The notes: generated by a model not told the origin, from the sequence alone. 64,000 bases of DNA from Terebella lapidaria (GCA_949152475.1 OX424569.1:29619950-29683949), one strand, 5' to 3'; shown: positions 1-12,508, counted from the stretch's first letter. Made by a program: numbers and translations.

Positions 1-879
1 TGTACATGCATGCACAAAATGCTGCACAGAAAATTGTGCGTTCCAAAGTACGCGTCATTGCGGTAAAATTTGCTTTGCATTCTGGGAACGTGAATTTCCA
101 TCGGCTCCGCCATTTTGACGTTTTTCAGACGAGCTGACCATTTTGCGTAATTTTCTCAAACCTAACACATCGATTTATGCATTATATATCTGTGGAATAT
201 TCAAAGCTTGCCATCAAATCGAGAGATTTTATGTCAAGGACGAAGAAAATCCTTATTTGAAGTAGGTGTACAAAGGTTTACATGCCAAAACGGACGTTGA
301 TAGGTTGGTATGAAACCTCCATAAAAAAGTCAGCACATAGACATGTAGAGAGTTGGGGGCTTCGCCCCCAACGCTCTAATGTCAAAAAATAAAAAAAAAC
401 AATGTCCTATACGAACCAACGTACCATAGAGTGCTTTTATGTACATTTTGTTCCAATACACTAATTTTTTTGGTGCTCTGTATCGAGTGCGAATAATTAT
501 GCATATATTTTGAATCGATGCTTGCTTTATGAATATCCACAAGCAGGTCGTAAAACATATTTCAAGTGTAAATTATTAGGAAAAAATACATAACAATAAA
601 GGTATCTGAATGACATCTATCTTATCGTTTGTTCCCCGACACAAATTGACTCTAACGACCACTCAGCGTTACATGCAAAATATCATCATGATTGATATAA
701 AACGAACGTTAATCATTGTTAATTGGGGGTGATCGTCCATTCATTTTTTCTGCTACCGGAGCTTCAATATTATTGTATTTGGTCTCGCGATAAATTTCAC
801 CGACATATTCTCCCGTGTATTCAGTCTATCACGACGTAATGCAAAAAAATACATCATTTCTTTTCCGCGATAGCAAACC
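1..879. other. Non-genic stretch
   Basis: I see no supported exon here. The only structure is a small hairpin at about 346-374, where a GTTGGGGGC arm and its complement flank a TTCG loop. The sequence is AT-rich and otherwise unremarkable. Confidence 0.6.
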
Positions 880-1147
880 TACGGAGCCCCTAAGGGGACA
901 TGCAGAAAATTATGTAGAATGACCACTGATTATTTCGAGCCCTCGAAATCATTTCGAGCGCTCGAAATAAAACAATCCGAGCGGCTCGAATTGATCTCGA
1001 TAGCTCGAATTAATCATTTTGAAAGCTCGAAATCATTTCGAGCACTCGAATTAATATATTTCGAGCCCTCGGAATGATCTCAAGCGCTCGAAATAATCAG
1101 TGGTCATTCTAAATTAATTTTCTCCATGTCCCCTTAGGGGCTCCGTA
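880..1147. mobile_element. Palindromic MITE, TA-flanked
   Basis: The element starts TACGGAGCCCCTAAGGGG and ends with the reverse complement, CCCCTTAGGGGCTCCGTA, so TA flanks both ends. Nearly the whole 268 bp is inverted: TAGAATGACCACTGATT near the left end returns inverted near the right end. The arms are rows of short palindromes of the form ATTTCGAGC/GCTCGAAAT. TA flanks suggest a Tc1/mariner-type or similar mover, which is inference. It lies downstream of the lectin-receptor gene on its 3' side. Confidence 0.8.
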
Positions 1148-1417
1148 CAAACCACACTTTCGGAAAGGATTACATTTGTAGATTACAGGAAGCCACATAG
1201 GAATCTCATGGAGTATTCTGTCCTCAAGTATCAATACAAGAAAATTAGTTACTCAAATATAAGCACATCAAACAGATGAATCTAAACAGCTACTACTGTT
1301 GTTTGGTACCGGGATAGTTCAATATATGAGTTTAATATTGCTTACTGTTGTTTAGATATGTCATACCCGTGAGCATAGTGAGTTATACATAAATTGTTTT
1401 AGTTTGATGAGGGTGAG
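1148..1417. other. Intergenic, 3' flank of receptor gene 1
   Basis: No exon is visible. The stretch lies between the palindromic MITE and the poly(A) signal of the minus-strand receptor gene. Confidence 0.5.
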
Positions 1418-1423
1418 TTTATT
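1418..1423 (-). terminator. Poly(A) signal of SUEL receptor 1
   Basis: AATAAA on the minus strand, about 50 bp past the stop codon at 1472. Confidence 0.6.
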
Positions 1424-1471
1424 CAACAATCTAAGTTCATCGGGTCAATATCTAACTGGTAAACGGCTATG

Positions 1472-4400
1472 TCATTCATCCATACTGTATGCAAAATTCT
1501 CAAGAATTTCCAGCTCATCCGAGTCAGTTTCATACACCGACGCTGCACCATGTCGCACCTCATCTCCGTTGCAAATTTGATGTTTAGTGGCGCGTTCGAA
1601 CGTGTCCATTTGGCAAAAGCTTTCAGAATCACCAACACTGATTCTAGTCAAAGACACCTCATGGTTTAGTGAACGTGCTGGAACGTGTTGTGATCTTGAA
1701 CGCGCTACAGAATCTGTAGCGTTCTTGTCATGATTTATAGCTTCAGAGCGTGAAGTTGCTGCACGGTTCGTTGGAGCCTGAATGTTTTCATACACCACAT
1801 CAATTTTTGTAAATGATTCATCCTGGATTCCAGGTCGTTGAAAGTTGGACGTTTGCTGATCATAGTGAACCGGGTTCTCAAGAGCATCACTGTTGATTTC
1901 TCCCCTGGAATTGGATAGAAAAATCAATATCATTCAGATTACACATTTCAGACACATGGTAATGTTCAAAACACAACCTGAACCAATATTAACCTTCAAG
2001 ATATAGTACATACCTCTGTCTACGTCGTGTTTCCAGTAAAGCCACAATCGTGAGTACTACGAACATTGCAACGATTCCAACTGCTATATATACCCTTGAC
2101 TCTGTCGGGAAAGTTGAAATAAGGGGGAGAAGGGACACTATCATGTTATTCACTGTTTAGTGGATATAATTAAATATTATTCCGCCATAAATTACATCGT
2201 TTTTAATTGCACACGATATCCGTTAATAAATTTGTGCCAAAAATTACCCCTGTATTACAATGCTTCCTGATATTTATTGAGTGTATGCACATACCCCATT
2301 GCTACGTGTATTTATGGTGACGTTATGTCATCGATGAAGGCAATAACAACCACACAACTTTCCATAACAGTAGATATCATACTGTATGCATCTGTAATCT
2401 CGTAGAGTCTCGTAGTACTTACGATATGACTTTACTCCAGTTGCAATCATACTGGCCGTGTACACGTACTCAGTACCGGTACTACCCGTATACACAGGGT
2501 TTATCATCCCATTGTATGATGGCGTGCCTCCGAGTGCAGGGTCGTGGGTTTGCATAGCTATAGTGGCAGTTTCTTGTTGGATGAAATACAGAATGAGTAC
2601 ATGTAAATATGCCATAAACAAATGTTAGATTCATACACATTTAACTAATTGAACAGTGACGATTATTAAATGTCTATCTTCCATCTGTAGTTGACAAGAT
2701 TATTAACGATGAACTATCAATTCATAATACTTAACTAATGAGTTGGTTATGTAGGCTACTTCATGTTCGCATCGTTTTCGAAATCGCTGATAGTCCAATG
2801 GCTCAGGGGATGTATGTGTGCATGAGATGTCCCCTAATTTTGACTTCAGTGTGTAATTTGGGGCTATTCAGGGAACATATTAATCAGGGTAGACATTTGG
2901 TACCTCGGCACTAAGCGAGAAAATTGATATTTCATACTCGACCCCTCGAAATCATTTTTGCTGTTTTCGCGCAAATTATTTAAGTGGGTATAGTTGGTGT
3001 TTCGGCCATGAAAATTCATCTCTCTTTAACTAGTTGAATAACTTTTGTCGCCAACTCTAAAGAAACTCTGCCGAAGACCTCTATGGTGGCAGGGTTCCGT
3101 TATCCGTTGAAACCTCTGAAATATTTTTACCCACTAGTATATTTTTGTCCACTGGGGGTTCTAGGTTGGTAAAAGTCACTAAAATGAATATATGATAATA
3201 TAGCCACAAATTTCATGGTAACATTTTGTAAACATTTTGTAAACATGTCTAACCCTTAATTGACATTTGGCAATTTTCACTTTAGTTTCTGGAGTTGGTA
3301 TACTTGGTTTATGGGCCACTACATCTGTTTTAATACCTTGATCAACATATGTCATACAGCATATAACAGGTGATTGAATTATCTGTCAAATGATGTGTTC
3401 AGATTTCAGTTGCTATAAAAATTCATCTCTCTATAACTGGTTAAATATAACTTTTGTCTTCGACAAGAAACTCTGTCGAAGAACCCCATGGTACATTGGT
3501 TGAGCTTTCCTGCGATATATCGCTCACCTAAAGGCATGTTTGTGTCCACTGAGGTCTCCTAGTTAATAAAAATGCATTAACAGAAGCGATATAGGCCAAC
3601 ACTCGATGCTAAAACTGTGTACCAATGGGTAATTCTGAATTGACGTTTCGCAATTTGTACTCAAGGGACTATACTTTGTTTCTGTGCCGCCTGAGTTCTG
3701 AATAGTTGCATCCTACGTGACGATTTCAATTTTTCCATAGTCAATTTCCCTTTTCTAAGCAGCAACATTTCTAGGTTGATCAAGGTAAAGAAACATGCAG
3801 TGGCCCATAAACCAAGTATACCCCCTTAAATAACTAGAGTGAAAACTGTGAAATGTCATTTAAGGGTTACACATGTTCGATAAATGTTACCATGAAACTT
3901 ATGGCTATATTGTTCTCTTTTGATGACTTTCTCTAACCCCAGTGGACAAAATTATACTAGTGGGTAAAAAGATTTGAGAAGTTTCAAGGGGATAACTGAA
4001 CCCTTCCACCATACAGGTCTTTGGCAGAGTTACTTTTGGCGACACAAGTTATATTCAACCAGTTGAAGAGAGATGAATTTCCATTGCAACGGCGATATTA
4101 GCATTCTATCCAACCATTGTAACCATTGATTGAGCCATTGTAACTTATGCAATGGCCGAAACACCAACTATACCCCCTTAAATAATTTGCGCGAAAACAG
4201 CAAAAATGACTTCGAGGGGACGCGTATGAAATGTCAATTTTCTCTCTTAGTGCCGGGGTACCAAATGTCTACCCTGATTAATATGTTCCCTGAATAGCCC
4301 CAAATTACATATCTGAAGTCAAATTTAGGGGAAATCGCATGCACGCATACACCCTCTGAGCCACTGGTCTATGAGGTATGGTACATGTACAATGTATAAT

Positions 4401-5439
4401 GAAAATAATTTGTCCTACTCTATTCAAATACAAGTACATTTAAATATATTTGTTAGATACGAATAGCATAGACTTAAATTGAAGCATATTAAATGGAGAA
4501 GTGAAAACAGAGGAAAAAACGCACCATTTTCAGTTACTATGCAGGTAAAGTAAATAATCATGTAGTCGCTATGTTCGGTCCCGAACCGAATACTTGGGAC
4601 TTTATATGCATCACACCTCTGCCTATGCTCGCATTTCCTCCGCAGTAATTGAAACTGGTCAGCATCCTTATCCTTCAGTCTACTTTTGTGGTCAACCTCC
4701 CTAAAGTCACACGTTCTAGAAGCTCCCAGGATATATTTATACTCGAAAACGTAAACATCCTGAACAACTATCAGCTTCCCAGTTCCACAGAATGTCTCGT
4801 TGTAGACGCCACCAGTACACCTCGTATCTAAACATTTCAATAACGTACGTGAGGTTGACACCATTGAAAGCGTTTGTTTCCTTGAATACTGAAACCACCT
4901 AAACTGTACTAAACCCTGATAACCGTAACGACAAATGACAGACGGCTGTTAAGTCACGCATATGTATACCATGTATACAGTCGCTGAAAACTCTGGGCCG
5001 TGTGCTGATCTCCCATATTGTCCGGGAAGTACAACCTTGGAGACACTTTTCTGACGCTAACAACTTACTATCCGAGAAAATAGCAACTTCGTAGCTAAAA
5101 TGTTGATTGAACACTTGAAAAATTGTAAGTCTATCTAAACGACCACTTTCGGAAAAATCGAGTTTAAACTAAGTCAGTTGCCCATTACACAGACAACAGT
5201 TTTGGGCAAGTCGACGTATACATTACTGTTATGCACTTTGTGATGCGCGTTGCAGTATTCAGGGTTCAGACAGTGATTCGGGAAAATGATAAATATTTAC
5301 AATATGTCTACAGAATATCACGGTTTACGGTTCATCTATGATTGTGCCGTGATTACTCACCACGTTTCCATGCTGGATTGGTACTAGCAAGTGTTACTGC
5401 GAAGTATGTGAACAGATTTGCCAAAACGGTTCCATACAT
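1472..5439 (-). CDS. Type I membrane receptor with SUEL-like lectin domain (paralogue 1)
   Basis: Five exons on minus: 5439-5361, 4827-4525, 2572-2423, 2101-2014, 1904-1472. They join in phases 1,1,1,2 and encode 350 residues. Exon 1 is a signal peptide (MYGTVLANLFTYFAVTLAS). Exon 2 (residues 28-127) resembles the SUEL/rhamnose-binding lectin fold: cysteines in FCG, RTC, RKC, RC and a closing YFTC, with a SDYMIIYFTC strand matching the family's last strand. Of the eight expected cysteines, the fourth and seventh are absent. Exon 3 is a Thr/Ser-rich stalk, exon 4 a membrane helix (about 181-201) followed by RRRQR, and exon 5 a tail of about 145 residues with DVVYENIQ near residue 245, an ITIM-like and YxN motif. 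A paralogue at 16.8 kb has the same phases. Intron 2 holds a foldback element. Ligand unknown; the lectin call rests on cysteine pattern and strand motifs. Confidence 0.8.
2787..4375. mobile_element. 1.6 kb foldback element in intron 2 of SUEL receptor 1
   Basis: About 540 bp from 2787 to 3330 returns in inverted form from about 3800 to 4375. For example, GGGCTATTCAGGGAACATAT at about 2862 answers ATATGTTCCCTGAATAGCCC at about 4280. The ends read GTCCAATGGCTCAGGGG and CCCTCTGAGCCACTGGTC. The centre (3330-3800) contains a further diverged partial copy of the arm. I see no open frame of note and no clear target duplication. It lies wholly inside an intron. Confidence 0.85.
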
Positions 5440-7735
5440 ATCTGATCCCTTTTAGACGAATCGATACGACGTCAAAAATCTTCTCAATCTCAATGGATCG
5501 ACAATATGGCGATCAGCAACTAGTTTGTTCGTTCTAGTACTTTGTTCAGCAGGAAGTATATATCATGTGAGGAATTTCAGCCCAGTAATATAATCAATGA
5601 TTATCATTATCAGTCATTGTCTAATGAGACAAGTTGTTTCCTGTACCGGGAAGTAGAAATATTAATTTGTAACAATATATTGTCATATCGCAAACACCCG
5701 GATATATAATTCTATTACAAAAATTGATGAAATATAGCATGTCAATCACTATTTGTGTTCTTAGCCACCAAAGTTTCACATTAATTATTATTAGTAAATA
5801 ACGAATCACAGACACATGTGTATGAATATCAATTTATTTTTGATGAAAAAATTGTTAAAAGTGATGCATTTTGTGTCATATCACAAACACCCGCCATATA
5901 TCATTCTATTATAGAAATTGAAAACAAAGTTGTCAATATAGAGGAAATATAGCATGTCAATCACTATTTATGTTCTTAGCCGCCAGAGTTTCACAATAAT
6001 CAATATTTATACATATCAAATCACAAGCACATGTGTATGAATATCAATTTATTTTTGATGAAAAAAATTGTTGAAAGTGATGCATTTTTTCCATTACCAA
6101 CATCACCAAAATCTTGTTGTGGTGTGGCCAATAGGCCGAAAACACAGACAATATGATTATTGATCATAAATATTAATATGCAGTCAGTGTTGTTAGTTGA
6201 CGGCGTTATGTTAATTGAATTCTACATGTTACAAATTATGGAACGATTAATTGATCTTACCTGGTAAACCCTCCCCTAAATAATTCCACGACCGGGCCAG
6301 TCGTTAAATGGATGTCGTTATTTACCTGGATATGCTTGAATAATTACTAAGACGGCTCATATTGCGTGAGTTATCTTGATGCGGTTCACTGATCGGAGAA
6401 AGTTGAATCTAAAATTCATAGGAATCAGAATTCCGATTCGGATTTTTATGATCCTTGGCTGTGCATGGTTTATGCAAATTTATTTGCGGTTAATATTTCA
6501 TAGCCATATTTTCAAGGACTCGATTTAGCCCCCCCCCCCCTTCCCTCACCAAAAGAACACACACACACAACAGAATTTTATCAAACTAACACTAATTTTA
6601 TGACATCTATATTCATTAACACATATCATTTATATCCATATAATTACTTAACAACTGAATTTAACATGCTAATCCTCTCAATACTTTAAGAAGTGTAAGT
6701 TTATACATCGAACTGACATATAGAGAAGCTACAAGGCGAAGAGAATCTATGCATTATAAAGTCCTAGATACCAGCTTTTGCTGATTTTTTTTTCAATATC
6801 ATATCTGTAAAAAAAAACATTTGTTATAAATTCATTTTAAACCCAAATAAACTTGCACGGAAATTCAATATTAAGTGTCTCTGCTTTGCACTCGGTACAT
6901 GACAATATCCTAAACTATTACACTCAGAAACCCCTTTGCTATACACTCTGTATTGATTAGACAGTTTAATGTGAACATATATATTCGAATTGGATTGCCC
7001 GAGTTGGATTGCCTCAATAGGAATCAATGAAATTCCTGCTGACGATTCAACGAGACAATTGCAGACCCTCGCCCTTGCAGATTTAGTTACTAAAACTGAA
7101 GTTGATGACTTGATTACATATTTTACCTGGAATATAGAATCGAGAATTTGGTCGTAATATCATTGTTCATATATGAAATGGTCGGAAATTGGATATAGAA
7201 AATTAGTAAAATCCTATGAATCATCAAATCAAAATAATCGCTAATAAAAGAATCTTAAAGCTATAATCACTTTTAGAATTGACAAAATGTATTTATTCTG
7301 CCGTAGCTCTGTTTTGTCTATAGAATGAGAAATCGTAAAATTTGGGTCTGAAAATCTGTATTACGTGCCTAAATCAAGATTCAAACTCGGGCCAGTCAAT
7401 CTCGCATCAATTTTTTCCTCAAAGCGGCCCGCCTTGCGGGCGAGTTCTACACACAGTCTCATGACGTCATTGGTATTTGTGTAGATACTGTGGCAACCGG
7501 CATTGTAGGCAGGCCGATCGTTCTCTATCCACTGTTTTCATGCACGATTAACGGCAATTTTCTGAGTATCTGTTGTCGAACGGTGCATATTTCCTATATA
7601 TTCCCGACTACCTCGAGATGTACTTTCAAGTTTACGTGACAAACAAGACGATTAAATTTGGCTGATTTTAAAATTGATTCCAACTTTAAACATATTCTCG
7701 ACCACAAACGGAATTATTGATTCTGACCTCCCAAC
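5440..7735. other. Upstream region of SUEL receptor 1, no exon seen
   Basis: No supported coding exon. Contents are a diverged tandem duplication at 5640-6085, a poly(C) tract near 6530 followed by short ACAC runs, and otherwise AT-rich sequence. Promoter elements of the minus-strand receptor should lie just above 5440, but I find no convincing TATA box. Confidence 0.5.
5640..6085. repeat. Diverged tandem duplication, about 200-bp unit
   Basis: Two neighbouring copies share GTCATATCRCAAACACCCG, then ATATAGCATGTCAATCACTA, then ACATGTGTATGAATATCAAT, in the same order and orientation. The second copy has about 25 extra bases. Confidence 0.75.
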
Positions 7736-7741
7736 TTTCGC

Positions 7742-7784
<43 letters not shown>

Positions 7785-8625
7785 TCAAGTTTTTATATAG
7801 CGCTTTTTCAGGAACCTGCTCAAAGCGCTTGACAATTATTACCCCCGATATATGGCCAGGAACCACTTTCCGACTTCCTGGGGTCCATAGACAATCACCT
7901 ATTTGTCAGCGACTTTTTGCTGCCATATTGGCGCAAGGTGACTAGGACACACGTACAATTTGCCAACACTGCCAATCGGGTAATCAATTATACGACTGAG
8001 TGAACCGAGACACATTGTGGTACACACCTTGCCCAAGGGTGTTAGACAGCCAACACAGCAGTGCCAGCGCCGCGGCTCGAACCAGCAACCTACTGGTCAC
8101 GAGACGAGCGCCTTAACTGACTGCGCCAACTGTCACGACCGGAATTCTTGATACTAACCTCCCAAACTTCGCAATCTTTCTTGACCGCGACCGGAATTCT
8201 TGATACTAACCTCCCAACCTTCGCAATCTCTCCTCTCGACCACGACCTGAATTTTTGATACTGACCTCCCAACCTTCGCAATCTCTCTTCTCGACCACGA
8301 TCGGAATTCTTGATACTGACCTCCCAAACTTCGCAATCTTTCTTCTCGACCACGATCTAAATTCTTGATACTGACCTCCCAACCTTCGCAATCTCTCTTC
8401 TTGACCACGACCGGAATTCTTGATACTAACCTCCCAACCTTCGCAATCTCCCTCCTCGACCACGACCTAAATTCTTGATACTGACCTCCCAAACTTCGCA
8501 ATCTTTCTTCTCGACCACGTCCGGAATTCTTGATACTGACCTCCCAACCTTCGCAATCTCTCTCTTCTCGACCATGACGGGAATTCTCGATACTGACCTC
8601 CCAAACCTCGCAATCTCTCTCAGAT
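7680..8625. repeat. Tandem array, 55-bp monomer
   Basis: Roughly nine monomers after 8140, and one before 7740, repeat GACCTCCCAAMCTTCGCAAT plus TCGACCACGACCGGAATTCT. The long minus-strand frames here (repeating EVSIKNSGRG) are products of the repeat and not a gene. A SINE interrupts the array. Confidence 0.9.
7741..8138 (-). mobile_element. tRNA-derived SINE
   Basis: Read on minus, the head at 8138-8065 has a Pol III A-box-like TTGGCGCAGTCAGTTAAGG and a B box GGTTCGAGCC at tRNA spacing. A body follows with CCTTGGGCAAGGTGTG and then a core ending AAAGCGCTATATAAAAAC. The 3' tail is an ATT microsatellite (about 15 repeats at 7741-7783). This is the layout of a tRNA-headed SINE with a microsatellite tail. 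It is inserted in the 55-bp array. Confidence 0.85.
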
Positions 8626-8639
8626 TTATACTGCATACT

Positions 8640-9184
8640 TTATATTCAAATGAATATCGTCAGTCGTTTTGGAATGACTACTTTTAAAACCATGAAATCG
8701 ATAATTACCTCTGATGACCTTCAAATTTTCCACCTTGAGCGATAATGAGTGATTTTGATCATACGAGCATCGGCCATATTGAGCAAATGATGGCGAATTG
8801 ATCGCGGAAAAATACAAAATTAATAAGGGAAATTCATCATGTATAAAAGCAGAGATATTGTAATATTTCAATTTTGACCTTTTCTGTGACCTTGACCTTG
8901 TTTTTAAATATTGAACTGTGAAATTTAGAATAACTTGAAAACGGGTTAAAACGATTGAAAAGTGGCTTCACAATATGGCCTGAACCTCAGAATATTAAAA
9001 AATCGTACAAACGTGACCATAAAATTTTCGACCGCTGGCGATAATGGGGAATTTTGTTCTTAGGACCATTTGTCGTACACCAAACGATTGGAAATTGGCG
9101 AAAACATATACAAAACAGTTAGGAAAAGTAATATTTATTAGAACAGGATTTTTCGTCACTTTTTCGGTTGCCATGGCAATCACT
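8640..9184. other. Non-genic, downstream of the macro-domain gene
   Basis: No exon recognised. A minus-strand frame at 8995-9327 overlaps the probable 3' untranslated region of the macro gene and has no recognisable domain. Short GACCTTGACCTT words occur near 8875-8900. Confidence 0.5.
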
Positions 9185-9190
9185 TTTATT
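9185..9190 (-). terminator. Candidate poly(A) signal of the macro-domain gene
   Basis: AATAAA on minus, about 215 bp beyond the stop at 9404. No nearer AATAAA was noticed. Confidence 0.4.
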
Positions 9191-9403
9191 CGATTTTGAC
9201 AAAAATTGAGAACGACCACTCCACTGTCATACCGCTTCATCCCTATCAATTTCAAATCGACCCGACCATTTGTTGTCTGAGTCATGCGCGCAGAGACAGA
9301 CAAAAAATCAGACAGACCCAAATGCAATACCTTCTCCCCCTATCGGGGCGAGGGTAATGAACACAACTAACTCGAGCAGAAGAGTAAAAGCACAACAACC
9401 CAA

Positions 9404-11501
9404 TCACTGGAGACGGCTACTAATCACGTGACTGCCGGAAACGGAAGTCACTGTTTCCTGACCGAAAAGAGCCACCAAAGACAACAAAACTCCAATATCA
9501 TCCTTAACCACGATAAAAATCTCGGCGATGTTTGATCGCGTTTTGGTTGAGTGTTCCACGAGAGCTTTGTACAGTGCAATTGTGACGTCAACTTTGGGGA
9601 ATCCAACTTCTGAAAAAAAAGTATAGAGCTCAATTAGCATGGTAACGATGTGGTTTAGTATCCAGCAGTGTGACCACTGTGTTTGTTGTTGGGAATATTT
9701 GATAAACATATGGACATGTGAACACAAGAGCAGTATCATGCTGGTAGACCTACTTACCATGCCCAATCGGAATGAGAGCCAAGCTCTTCATGCCTTTGAC
9801 GTTTTCAGCCGCTTCCAATATCCGTTCATAGATGGACATTAACTCCGGTACTGTATTTTCTGCAATGACGCGATTGTTACATGTTATGTTTAGCACGTGA
9901 CGACACGGCAAATCACCGGCCGTTGTCACGGCAACACTCGAGGTGTGATCTAACGGACCATTTTGTGCCACATATTGGCCACATGCTTCAACGAATTGCG
10001 GTCCCGCCTTCGCACTCAACCAATCAGCTTCTGCAGACATATGCATCAGCATCTCATCTGTATCGTTAACTACGGCAGTCACAGCTTGCGACGTGAGGAG
10101 TCCCTTCACCATGTGGACATTACAGATTCCATTCAAGTCGAAACCCACAGTTTTCCAAATTGGACAAGACTGGTTGCTTTCTGGAAGTTCTGAGTAACGT
10201 GGGATCTCCTGTTTAGTTTCAATTGGTGACGTAGGCGACGTAGGTGACGTCGACTCGTCCATACTTTTCTTTCGGTTTTGTTTTTTCTTGAAAGGTATTG
10301 AGAGCTTTTTAAAGCTCGGTTTCTTCATCTTACTTTTCTTCCCCTTCGATTTATCACTATCCGTTACAATTGGGTGCAAATAGTCCTTCTCCGGATCCTC
10401 TTCTGAGCGACTATCCACATCCTCCTCATCGTCAGTTTTTGGGTAGATCTGAGGCAGAATCATGCGACCTCGTAGATCGCTGGCGACCATGCTCTCGTCC
10501 AACTCCGTAACGTACACGATCGACCCAGTGCTTGTTCTAAGTTCGCCTTGCGCTAGGAGTGAAGCCAATGCAAACAAGGTGTCCACAGATTCGTCGACTA
10601 GAAAGACGCTTCTTGGGTGAGCTCGCTTTCGCATGCTGCCATTCAAGAAGAAGTTCAACAGGCTCGTAGGAAACATGAGGTCGTTTGTCATGCAAGCTGA
10701 GTACGAAAAGAAGGAAAGAGCGTCACGAAAGAACTTCGTGAAAATATATCTCTGTCAATATATAAAGTACATATACCACTTTCCCCACACCAGAACATGC
10801 TAAACTCCAAGCAACGAAGGAGTATTCATGCACAATTCTATCTATAGCATGAGTGCGAGAAAGTGCATTTATATTCTGAAAACAACCTAAAATTTTGACC
10901 ACCAAACATATTCAATTACCATTGTTACAGCCTTTATTGCGTTGTCAGTTATACATAATGTATGGACGGCTGGGCCGTAGGCCTGTTTTATGAATGTGAC
11001 TAAAGTATCATAACCATCAACGCTACCATATCAAGGTAACCGCATCATAACACACTCACCAAAGTGGGGGAGAGGTATTGCGACGCTCCACAACTCAGCA
11101 TTGGCGATGGACTTGAACAAACGATCGAAAGACGAGTCCAGTAGCTGGGTGGTTGTCTCGCAATCCAGTTCTAGTTTCGAGTCGGTGAGGAAGGGGCAAA
11201 TCCAATGTAAGACTACATCACATGCCAGTTTTCCTTCCGTCGTTTTTGCTACGCTCAGCGTAGCGAGATCGCCAAAACGTGACACGAGCGCGTTGCATTC
11301 TTTAGTGTATTCCTCACCACCAGATCTCGAGATGTTCTTGGCGATTTGGGTGTCAGCCGTGAGGGTTTCATTGTTGAATTGCACGATTCCATCAACGTTC
11401 AACTTGTGTAATTTGTACTGTACGAGAAACAAGTTAAATATTCCGTCGAACTCATATGCTCGAGTCTCGAAAACCCCTAGGGTAGGCGACACTCCAGCCA
11501 T
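9404..11501 (-). CDS. Protein with two divergent macro domains
   Basis: Three exons on minus: 11501-11060, 10696-9758, 9609-9404. All junctions are phase 1 with good donors (G|GTGAGT, G|GTAAGT), giving 528 residues. Macro 1 (about 15-195) runs from FNLFLVQYKLHKLNVDGIVQ through CDVVLHWICPF and continues after the intron as PTSLLNFF and SVFLVDESVDTLF. A charged linker (about 225-310) has DDEEDVDSRSEEDPEKD, a run of Lys (KKSKMKKPSFKKLS) and SPTSPTSP. Macro 2 (about 330-520) has VTAVVNDTDE, LPCRHVLNIT, SLALIPIG and, across the last intron, VGFPKV. The glycine-rich loop and the Asn-Ala-Asn of active ADP-ribose binders are changed in both, so binding is doubtful. No catalytic PARP domain is seen. 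The start is the first ATG of exon 1; an upstream exon cannot be excluded. Confidence 0.8.
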
Positions 11502-11856
11502 GTTGCTGCCTGTGCTGATTTCTGAACATCTATGTCAAATGCATATATGATATAATTATCCGCATATTCAGCCGTATGGCATGTTTCAAATATAGAATTA
11601 AGGGCTCCTTTGCTGCACACCTACACGGATCTAAAAACTAGCTTGTTGCTTCACCATGCGCAAACTCTAAAACACACCTACCATGAAGTGATTTTGTGTC
11701 GTGAGGTCTACAAATATACTTGACAAAATCTACCACACTTACAGGGCTACAAAGGCTTCTGCTCAAAAGGCACACGCCATGCCTTTCATACATTAAAACT
11801 AACACGCGGAGATTTATTATCTCACAACTGCATACAGAGGTATATATGTGATACAC
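11502..11856. other. Upstream of the macro gene, nothing clear
   Basis: This is presumably the promoter and 5' flank of the minus-strand macro gene. No TATA box, CpG cluster or exon is evident. Confidence 0.4.
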
Positions 11857-12508
11857 TACAGTGGCTGATTCATGCCATAATGTGTTTGTCCTGAAGGGTT
11901 TTTGTCGTGACTTCAATTCTGACGAAGGAAATGATTAAAATCGCGACCGAAACGTTTTCGCTGCAGCGGAAATATTCTCGCCGCGACCAAAACATTTTCG
12001 TCGCAGCAAAAATAGTTGTTGTCACAACTGAAACATTTTGGTCGCAGCGAAAACCATTGTTGCCGCGACCAAAACATTCTCGCCGCAGCGAAAACTATTG
12101 TTGCCGCGACCAATACATTTCTGCTGCAGCGAGAATAATTTCCAATTGCAATAAAAAATCATTTGTTCTCTTTGAGGTGATGAAAGAAAAACGTTCTAAC
12201 ACGTATGGCCATTCTCGCCGCGGCGATAATCATTTTCGCTGCAGCGAGAATGTTTTGGTCGCGGCTATAAGTATTTAAATCGCGGCGAGAACTATTTCGC
12301 AGCAGCGAAAATGATTATCGCCGCAGCGATAATGTTTTTGTCGCAGCTAAAAGTATTTAATTCGCGGCGAGAATGTTTTCGCCGCAGCGAAAAGTTTTGG
12401 TCGCGGATTTAATGATTCTGGTCGCGACGCAAATTATTTCAGTCGTCACAATTAAATTCGCGACCAAAACTATTCGGGAGAAACCCATGGCATGAATCAG
12501 CCACCGTA
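11857..12508. mobile_element. 652-bp palindromic element with TAC-N-GTGGCT ends
   Basis: Left end TACAGTGGCTGATTCATGCC, right end its near-complement TGGCATGAATCAGCCACCGTA. GATACAC directly flanks both ends, giving a 7-bp target duplication. The body is a row of 18-22 bp words built on GCAGCG, CGCGACCAAAACATT and TTTTCGCYGC, running one way on the left and inverted on the right. It encodes no protein of note. The termini match those of the 58-kb foldback. Confidence 0.85.

Noticed and set aside
8065..8138. Possible tRNA gene on minus
   Set aside because: A and B boxes are present, but the sequence runs into a SINE body with a microsatellite tail, so it is a SINE head rather than a tRNA gene.
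8090..8636. Long overlapping minus-strand frames with repeated EVSIKNSGRG
   Set aside because: They follow the 55-bp tandem repeat in several frames at once and have no start or splice support.
8995..9327. 110-residue minus-strand frame after the macro gene
   Set aside because: It lies in the probable 3' untranslated region, has no domain and contains the candidate poly(A) signal.
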